The notes under the pieces: model-generated
The model's input: the letters and a program-made list of their open reading frames with translations, nothing else
The model's database searches: none
Told to the model about the DNA's origin: nothing
Shown here: positions 56,566 through 64,000 of the stretch, piece by piece
Numbering within the stretch: the first letter of the stretch is position 1
How the letters are laid out: every line of letters begins with the position of its first letter
Translations under genes and position numbers: made by a program
From: Adiantum capillus-veneris
Taxonomy: Eukaryota; Streptophyta; Polypodiopsida; Polypodiales; Pteridaceae
Direction: 5' to 3'
Assembly (NCBI GenBank): GCA_014529385.2
Contig: CM043956.1
Span: forward strand, 84,435,721-84,499,720
Length of the DNA: 64,000 nucleotides

Positions 56566-58060
56566 CCCTTTCCAACGTTCCAGAATCCATCCACTTGTTC
56601 CCATGCTTGCCATGCAATACAGACAAGGATACTTTGTGTTCGATCACCACTTTTACCAAACATGCTCTTCAATGCTTTGAGATCGGCACTCAGGTGCCAT
56701 TCCACTGTGTAAACATGTGCCTCGTGAAGGTTTACTACAAATTTAAGCTTTCCTTAGCACTCATCTTCCTTTATTTTGTAATATTTGACCATACCAGATT
56801 GGACTTTTTTGACATCCATCCATATATTATTAAATACATTGTACTCAAAAAAAGATTTCTTTTTCTATTTCTCGTATGGCATTGCTCCCTCTATGTGATA
56901 ATATTCTCCAAAAACCTTGGGTATCTCATTATTTAAGTGAACTCACCATTTGCGAACATTATGTGCTCTATGCAACCCAAAAGCTCTTACCTTATAATTT
57001 TTGAGGACTTGGAACCAAGTTTTGGAAATGGCTTATACCCCCTTTACTTACCTCCACGGTGTCACAAACTTCCTGCATTTGAGAAGGCTGGACCAACAAG
57101 TTCATATCTTTCAAAAGGACTTGAAAAATCTTTTGAGTTTGAGTTTGATTCTTAGGAAGATTAAGAATTCTCCAAACATCCGACCTATCATTCTCATTCA
57201 GAAAAGTCACCCTTTCCTGAGCATTGGACATGTCAAACCCTAAGAGTTTAGAAACAAGTTCTCTAGCAATTTTCAACTGTTTTTTCTTTGACGGGATCTT
57301 TGTGTTAGGTCAACCACATCCCTCATTTTTTTGACTCATGCTCTTAAACCTACATGAGTCTCTTTAAGGGTTTGTAATTGTTTGTTCTTTCAAAGACAAG
57401 GTATTTTGCATATAATGAATATATTGTGCATAGTTATTATGTATCCTAGATAGCCTAGAGCAATATCCAAGTAGACCATCAACACCATCTCCAACAAATC
57501 TGATTAAATCATGGGCCGTGTAAAAACATGGATACCTTCCAGTACTAGGATCCATAGGATACAACCTCCCATCTATCCATAGATCAATATGTTTATTTCC
57601 CTTGTTTCACAAGCTCTGAGCTTCATGTCCATCTGAAAGAGGTCTTTGATAGATGCTCCTTGTCGTTGCATACTCCTGGTTGAGCTTAATGTTTAGGTGG
57701 AACTTGAGATTAGATAGGAGATGTGTCTCACTCATTTTGAGCCCATAAAACCTTAGTGCAACGGGTTTGATGGAATAAGAAACAAAGAATGGTGAAGCTT
57801 TTGACAGGTGCAATGGTGGAAGGCGCTTAAGCTCGTGAGGGAGATAAGAGCCTAACAAAATACTATGAGAAAGAGAAGAGGGAAAGGGGGAAGAAAAAAG
57901 GGGGGAAGTGACTTGAATGAGGATCAACAACCTCGATAAACAACCTCGGATAAAAAAGAAGGAACAAAGTGAAACAACATCCTTTGTTATATTCAGTGGG
58001 ATATGCACCACGATATGCTTTAAATGGAATTTCCTTTCTTTAATATCCAAAATGGCCAAA
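56566..58060 (-). pseudogene. Relic transposase of the H3-Ulp1 transposon family
   Basis: Minus-strand pieces match the transposase at 31918-34683 in order. Near 57690 KFHLNIKLNQEYA corresponds to LYHLHIELNEEYC. At 57607-57480 KHIDLWIDGRLYPMDP and IRFVGDGVDGLLGY are nearly identical to the counterpart. The 57290-56992 region matches the DNA-binding part more weakly. At 56705-56570 VEWHLSADLKALKSMFG is followed, one frame over, by YPCLYCMAS. The C-terminal third is missing where the ~1-kb repeat begins. It is an older, diverged copy. Confidence 0.88.
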
Positions 58061-58645
58061 GTTGGAGTCGTTTTGATCATCAAAGGTTTTGCTAATTAGT
58101 AAGTTAACCAATTCCTTACACATCACTTTTTGAGACGTTTTTGGCGGGCACACAACTAGGCCTTTGGTGAGGCACCACAATTTTGTACTATTTTGAGGGA
58201 GGGTAGGTGTATTACTATTTTGAAGGAGGGTATCTCCTATTTGAAAGGAGGTCATCATAATTTTTCAAAGAAGGCCACCGCTTGCAAAAATCATGAGTGC
58301 ATGGGGGTAGGAGATGAAGCAGCGGATCTCAGACTTGCATAGTCCATGCATGGTGAGAAGGCATTGTGTCGCGTTATCAGCAGTAGGTTGGTGATTGTTT
58401 TTGTCTAGAGAGTTTTTGACAGGGAGGATGGTTGTGTCAGCAAGCCAAAAGGGGACTTGTATGGATAGCATAATGCAATTCAAGGCTATGGTAGTGCTAT
58501 CAGAAATATACCCCATGCCCCTTACACGTGTTATTATTATAGCACCAACGGTAAGCAACACCACAATAACAAATCTTGGAGCATTCATTTTTATATTGCA
58601 AGAAAGGTATGGCCACTATCCACCATCGCTTGAAAAAGCATCATC
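58061..58645. other. Non-coding stretch
   Basis: No gene is assigned. A minus-strand ORF at 58265-58588 starts with a hydrophobic signal-like segment but has no family signature. Confidence 0.4.
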
Positions 58646-58649
58646 ATTG

Positions 58650-59312
58650 TATTTCACGGCGGCCAATCTCAAGCAAAGTTAAGTCTGACTTCGCCAGAAT
58701 ATTCCTTTTCATCGAAATATTATGGTCGGATGGCGGCCGAAAAGTGGTTGGAAAACGACCGGTAGTCAATGGCCAATTGCCAGTGGACGAATTCAGTGGT
58801 CGAAAGTCAATGGCCAGTGGTCGGAAGTCAATGGCCAATGGCCGATGGACGAATTCAATGGTCGGTGGCCGATTTCAAAGGAGGACTTGTCTTCTCAAGG
58901 GCGGCCACACATGGGCGGATTGGAGGGTCCAATTGGGACTTATCTACACAAGGGCGGCTACACATGGATACCTCTCCCCTTTTGGCCTATAAAAAAGAGG
59001 CCATTGCTACACACATTTTATAGTCTGAAGTGGATGCAACAAGGTGGCTGTAAGGTGGTGAGAGTGAATCAACGTGGGAGTCCAAAAAGGGTATAATCCC
59101 TTTGTAGCCTACTTCTTGTTTTGAAGTATTAAATCCATTGAGTGGCTGCTTTCCCGTGGATGTAGCCCACATTGGGTGAACCACGTATATCGTGTGTACT
59201 CTCTCTCTCTCTCTCTCTCCCTATACTCTCTAATCTCTTTTGTGTGAAAATTATCTCTCTCCATTAACTAATCTACTCAATTATCTACTAAGCTACACCC
59301 TATTTTCTAACA
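58650..59312 (+). repeat. 5' LTR, left end diverged
   Basis: Contains degenerate tandem words (GTCAATGGCCA/GTGGTCGGAAGTCAATGG) at about 58760-58880, a (CT)n tract at about 59199-59219, and ends TTCTAACA. Confidence 0.75.
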
Positions 59313-59314
59313 AC

Positions 59315-59326
59315 TGGTATCAGAGC
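59315..59326 (+). promoter_or_regulatory. Primer-binding site
   Basis: TGGTATCAGAGC two bases after the LTR end. Confidence 0.93.
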
Positions 59327-59384
59327 AAGGTTTGATCGAGCTAAAGTATCTCAAGGAAAGGATTCCTTGAATTGAGTGGGAGTA

Positions 59385-60200
59385 ATGGTGGAGGAAGGGA
59401 AGCTTAAGATCAAGAAGTTCAATGGCAAAACCTACCAACATTGGAAGATACAAATTGAAGACTATCTCTACTAGAAGGACCTCTATTTGCCACTAGGCAT
59501 TCTTGCAAACAATCCCGCAATGATGGCAGATAAGCATGGATTGTCCTTGATCAAAAGGAATTGGGAACAATCTGGTTAATCTTCGTATCAACAGTGGCCT
59601 TCAATGTTTCAGAGATGAAGACCACGGAGGACTTTTTGAAGTCACTTGACGACTTCTATGAGAAACCATCGGCATCCAATAAGGTATTTCTTATTTAGCG
59701 CTTGTTCAATCTAAAGATGACAGAAAATGGTTCAGTTGCAGAGCACCTAAATGACTTTAACACAAACATAAGTTAACTTTCGATCGATGAAAATCCATTT
59801 CGATGACGAAATGTGAGCTCTTCTTATACTATCGTCTCTATTGGATAGTTGGGATAACCTTGTGATGGTTGTAAGTAACTCTATCTCTGGCACAAATACT
59901 CTTAAGTTTGATGATGTTGTGGGTGCTCTCCTAAGCAAGGAAATGCGAAGGAGAAGCACATGAGAATCATCAAGTGCTGCATTGTCAGTGGAAACAAGAG
60001 GAAGGCCTAAGGAGAGGTTCAAAAACCAAAAGGGTCGTGATTGCTCAAGGCAGAGCAAGTCACGCACAAAGTCAGTTCTTGAATGTTGGAACTACGGCAA
60101 GAAGGGCCACATCAAGAAGGATTGCTGGTCCAAGAAGAAGAAGGAGTCGGAGTCTCAAGAAACAAGCCAACATCGGAGGCCAATGTGGCAGGTAAAGTAG
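59385..60200 (+). pseudogene. copia gag, broken
   Basis: ATG at 59385 opens KIKKFNGKTYQHWKIQIEDY, the typical copia gag start. MKTTEDFLKSLDDFYEKPSA follows further on. The knuckle at 60084-60125 reads CWNYGKKGHIKKDC, with the second Cys changed to Tyr. Stops begin at 59473. Confidence 0.85.
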
Positions 60201-61440
60201 AGCAAGATGCTCTAATTCTTTCATTAGACAATGTGTCTAATTCTTGGATAGTAGATTTCGGGGTGACACCACACAAGCAACATCTCCAAGATTATACCAA
60301 AGGTAATTTTGGGTATGTATACTTGGGAGATGATGAAGCTTGTGAAATTGTCGGCAAAGGTACAATTTGTGTCAAAATTGCTAACGAAAATGAATGGAAG
60401 CTTAAAGATTGTGTATGTTCCTTCTCTTTAGAAAAAATTAATCTCTACACGATAATTGGACGATGAAGGTCACAACATTGCATTTGGACACAAACGGTGG
60501 AAGATCTCAAAGGAATCTTTGGTGGTTTCCAAGGGAGAAAAGGTCGGTACACTTTACTTGTGTACTGTCAGCATGCAATCTTGAACTTGTGCAATAGCTA
60601 CAGAAGCCGACAGTGCGGTGTGGCATATGAGTGCTAAAAGAATGCAAATCCTTCAAACAAAGAAGCTTCTACCAAGTTTGAAAGAAGTGGACTTAGAGTT
60701 CTGTGAACATTGTGTTTATGGTAAACTAAAGAGGGTAAAATTTCAAAAATCAAGAAATGAAAGAAAAAATAAAAACCTTGGTTCATTCTGATGTTTGTGG
60801 TTTTGCAAGTACACCATCACTTGGTGGCTCATTGTACTATGTAACATTCATAGACGATGAGACTAGAAAAGCATGGATTTATGTCATGAATAATAAGTCC
60901 GATATGTTTTCCATATTTCAAAGTTGGAAAGCTTTGTGGAGAATGAAACAAGTACCTAGGTTAAATGCCTCAGATCCGACAATGGAGGCAAATATTGTAG
61001 CCAGCTTTTGAAAGCTTTTGCTAGCAATGGCATTTGAAGGAAAAGGACAACCCCAAGGACACCTCAACAAAATGGAATTTCTTAAAGGATGAACATAACA
61101 ATTATAGAGTGAGCACAAAGCATGCGTCTACATACATGCCTACCGCTTGAGCTTTGGGCAGAAGCTGTAAGTACGTCTATATACTTAATCAGCCAATCAC
61201 CCTCGATGGCATTGGATGGGGGAGTTCCAAAAGAGGCATGGACAGGAAAACCAGTGAATTATGCATTTATCAAAGTGTTTGGGTGTGAGGCTTTCATGCA
61301 CATAGATAGAAGCCTATGGTCAAAGCTAGATGTAAAGTCCAAAAAGTGTTTCTTCATTGGCTATGGAGAAGGTGACTTTGGGTATCTCCTATGGAATCTT
61401 CAAGATGGTAAATTTTTAGAAATAGGGATGTAATTTTCAA
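60201..61440 (+). pseudogene. copia protease/pre-integrase/integrase, broken
   Basis: The pre-integrase region shows CEIVGKGTICVKI and a broken H-M-S-A-K-R-M-Q segment. The integrase has LVHSDVCGFASTPSLGG, YYVTFIDDETRKAWIYVM and KPVNYAFIKVFGCEAFMHI. The protease region reads W-I-V-D-F-G-V-T-P-H, where the active site is normally D-S-G-A-(S/T). Confidence 0.82.
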
Positions 61441-63662
61441 CGAACAAAATATGTACAAAAATTACTTGGAAAGAAAAAAAACAAAAGAAACATGTGATGA
61501 GTACATGGAGCTTGAGGACGGTGAAGACTCAAGGACTGCAAATGGTGACAATATGCAACAATGTCAACCAAATGAGGAGCCTCAACCTATTCCCCAAAGA
61601 TCTACAAAAGCAAGTAGACCTCCAAAAAGGTTCGTTCCATCCTTCAACCATCTTTTGATCTCAGATTCTGGAGAGCCAGAATCGTATGAAGAAGATATGC
61701 ATCACGAATCCAAAGAAGAATGGATGAAGAGCATGCAAGTGGAGATGGATTCATTACATCACAACCAAACATGGGAGTTGGTTAAGTTTCCTAAAGGTAA
61801 GCGGGCACTGCAAAAAAATGGGTGTATAAGCTGAAGGAAGAAGAAGGTGGGAAGAAAAGGTACAAGTCTAGGCTTGTGGTAAAGGGGTTTTCTAAAAAGA
61901 AAGGTATTGACTTCAATGAAATATTTTCTCCTATTGTAAAAATGAACTCAATTAGGCTTGTCTTAAGCCTTGTGGCTGCTCATGATTTAAATCTTGATCA
62001 AATGGATGTAAATATGGCATTCCCTCACGGTGACTTAGAGGAGGAAATCTACATGCATTAGGAAGACAATGGGGTCTAGGAGGGCCTCTTTATTTGGCAG
62101 TTTAAGGAAGTCAAATCTTTAGTATTAAGAAAGTAATCAAAGGACAAATTTTGAATTCAAATAGACAAAATGGCTAGTTTATTTGAATTCAAAGTTTCCC
62201 CCCTAAATGGAATTTAAAATCTAGCGAGTAAAACCATATCATGTAGCATATCTATGGAAAGAGCTCGATGCATAGATTACAGATCCATGATCTCCGCTCA
62301 AATCCAAGATCATATGTGGGAGTTATGGAAGGCCGAAAATCATAAAATTTTCCACCTCTTTTTTGGAAAAAAAGTGCATTTTTTAAACACTCTTACACAC
62401 CCACAATTCTTGCACACATGGCGTACACCTATTTGTCAAAATGTTAATCACCTTCATAAGCTCATGGCAAATAAAGAGGCCCTCCTATACCCCATCCTCT
62501 TTCTAATGGATTCAACCAAAGGGGTCTGAAGTAAAAGGTAAGGAGAAAATGGTTTGCAGATTAAAGAAGAGCTTGTATGGTTTAAAGCAAGCATCAAGCC
62601 AGTGGTACTTGAAGTTTGATTAATGGATGTTGGATCATGGATTTACAAGATGCAACTTAGATCACTTCATCTACAGAAAGAATTTGGGAGATGGGAAGCT
62701 CATCATCCTAATGTCGTATGTTTATGACATGTTGATTGCGAGTGCTAACATGCAGGACATCAAAGACCTAAAAGAGGAGTTATCTAAATCTTTTTCAATG
62801 AAAGATTTAGGTGTTGCAAAGAGGATATCAAGGGACAGGACAAAGAAGACAATAGCTCTATCTCAAGAGGATTACATCAAGAAGATACTAGAAAGGTTTG
62901 CAATAATGGAAAATGCAAAAAGAATTTCTACACCTTTGGCTGGTCACTTTAAACTAACCAAGGATATGTGTCCAAAGACACAAGAAGAGATAGCATATAT
63001 GTCTAAAGTTCCATATTCTACAACAATAGTTCTCTTATGTATGCTATGGTCTAGAGAAGGACAGATATTGCACATGCATTGGGAGTTGTAAGTAGGTTCA
63101 TGGAAAACCCAGGTAAAGAGCACTGGCAAGCTGTGAAGTGGATACTTAGGTATCTGAAAGGGACAACAACAAATGATTTGTATTTAGGAGAAAATGATAT
63201 TTTTCTTCAACGGTATGCTGATGCAAATATGGCAGGTGACAAGATACTCGAAGGAGCACTACTGGCTATGTATTCATGGTTGGAGGCACAACAGTAATCT
63301 GGGCTTCAAAGCTGCAGAAAGTGGTCTCACTTTCTACCACGGAAGCAGAGTATGTAGGAATGACGGAGGCAAGCAAAGAAATTATGTGGCTTCACAGATT
63401 CTTAGAAGAGCTTGGATTCAAACAAGAAAATTATGCTTGTAAAGTGATAGCCAAATCGCTCTCCATCTTGCAAAGAACTCAGCCTTTCATTCAAGGACAA
63501 AGCACATTGAGATGAGATATCACTTCATACGCACTCTTTTGGAAGAGGGACAACTAAATCTAGGAAAGGTGCATACAAGTGAATATCCTGCAGACATGTT
63601 TACAAAGGTGGTCAACAAGGAGAAGTTGAGCTTTTGCTCATCTTTAATTGGCATTCAAGGAT
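61441..63662 (+). pseudogene. copia reverse transcriptase and RNase H, interrupted by a MITE
   Basis: RT motifs are NQTWELVKFPKGKRAL, RYKSRLVVKGFSKKKGIDF, LEEEIYM | MITE | VCRLKKSLYGLKQASSQWY. The catalytic YVDD reads YVYD (MSYVYDMLI). RNase H shows [29 protein letters not shown] and an I-E-M-R-Y-H-F-I-R segment. It is dead by insertion, stops and the active-site change. Confidence 0.88.
62057..62507. mobile_element. 451-bp MITE with ~40-bp TIRs
   Basis: 62057-62096 and the reverse complement of 62468-62507 agree at most positions, with the last 20 (TAGGAGGGCCTCTTTATTTG) identical. It has no coding capacity and sits within the RT reading between EEIYM and QPKG. The TSD is unclear: either TA, or an 8-bp repeat with mismatches. 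Confidence 0.85.
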
Positions 63663-63713
63663 AAGAAGCTAGGAAGAAAAGGAGTCATAGGGTTGGTTTG
63701 GAGATCACTCTCC

Positions 63714-64000
63714 AGGTGGGAGACTGTTAAGTATGGAGCCTGATTTACCCCTTGTAATTTTTTGTATTAAAAACGCACATTTGTAAGGTCCCCATTATGA
63801 GGAGAAGCCATCGTGCGTGAAAACAAATCACTCGCCGAAAACCAAAATTTTCACGACCAGTCTCAAGCAAAGCTCAAGACAGGCTTTGCCGGAATATTCC
63901 TTTTTGTCGGAATATTATGGCAGGACGGTGGTCGAAAAGTGGTCAGAAAATAGCCGGTCGTTTGGTCAATTGATCGGTGGCCGGTAGTCAATGACCGGTG
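63714..64000 (+). repeat. PPT and 3' LTR, truncated by the window end
   Basis: AGGTGGGAGAC (PPT) precedes the LTR start TGTTAAGTATGG at 63725. The LTR continues past 64000. Confidence 0.88.

Larger units (their letters stand above)
58650..64000 (+). mobile_element. Ty1/copia retrotransposon, running off the window
   Basis: LTRs (58650-59312 and from 63725) share CTCAAGCAAAG, the GAATATTCCTTTT segment, the AAAAGTGGT words and GGTAGTCAATG. Between them lie a PBS, gag, pre-integrase, integrase, reverse transcriptase and RNase H in copia order, and a PPT. Many stops and a MITE in the RT show it is dead. The 5' LTR lacks a clear start matching TGTTAAGTATGG, so its left end is diverged or truncated. 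Confidence 0.9.

Noticed and set aside
58061-58400. TIR of the large transposon next to the transposase relic
   Set aside because: The TTAGGGGAATTTTGAGG word and its complement were looked for where the gene spacing predicts and were not found.
58265-58588. 107-aa minus-strand ORF with a hydrophobic N-terminus and several cysteines
   Set aside because: Signal-peptide look alone is weak; no regular cysteine pattern, no second copy, and transposon debris on both sides.

Overview
The window looks like nuclear DNA of a land plant with a large, repeat-rich genome. The reasons are a plant-type DUF241 gene, plant-style CACTA, Ty1/copia and Ty3/gypsy elements, short GT-AG introns, and very long (GA/CT)n and (CA/GT)n tracts. 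I cannot name the species. I see no bacterial features, rRNA, tRNA gene or CRISPR array. The only host-type gene that looks intact is the DUF241-family gene at 414-1460 (minus). Nearly everything else is mobile DNA, much of it nested.

Layout. 1-2665 is a block carrying the DUF241 gene. It is repeated at 29516-31589, where the gene is dead: its start is deleted and a 307-bp element with terminal inverted repeats is inserted. 2.0-9.0 kb holds units of about 147 bp and a tandem duplication whose second copy is split by a decayed LTR element (3527-7035). 10.4-12.8 kb is an unidentified decayed ORF. 13084-14673 is an inverted solo LTR of the same family as the full-length Ty3/gypsy chromovirus at 17303-25377 (TSD TCATA). 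26.8-29.3 kb holds small relics.

The main discovery is a 10-kb transposon at 31592-41583 with 30-bp terminal inverted repeats. It carries (a) a spliced DDE-type transposase gene; (b) an acidic protein of unknown function (minus); (c) a spliced gene that starts with a histone H3 tail and a complete H3 fold and continues into a Ulp1/C48 SUMO-protease-like domain; and (d) a protein (minus) with a possible BAH-like region. Relics of the same family lie at 26.95-27.86 kb (gene d) and 56.57-58.06 kb (transposase). A histone H3 variant fused to a desumoylase-like peptidase inside a transposon suggests an element that manipulates host chromatin. Each gene carries one or a few in-frame stops or frameshifts, so this copy is probably recently dead.

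The right end of that transposon abuts a 5'-truncated copia element (41584-44045). This copia in turn interrupts the first long terminal repeat of a gag-only LTR element (to 56564). The same repeat is also split by an 8192-bp CACTA element (44963-53154, TSD GGT), whose empty site survives in the second repeat copy. The gag element in turn abuts the transposase relic. From about 58650 to beyond the window end lies another copia element, with a 451-bp MITE inserted in its reverse transcriptase. Coordinates of exons and ends were read by hand; no alignment or database search was run.
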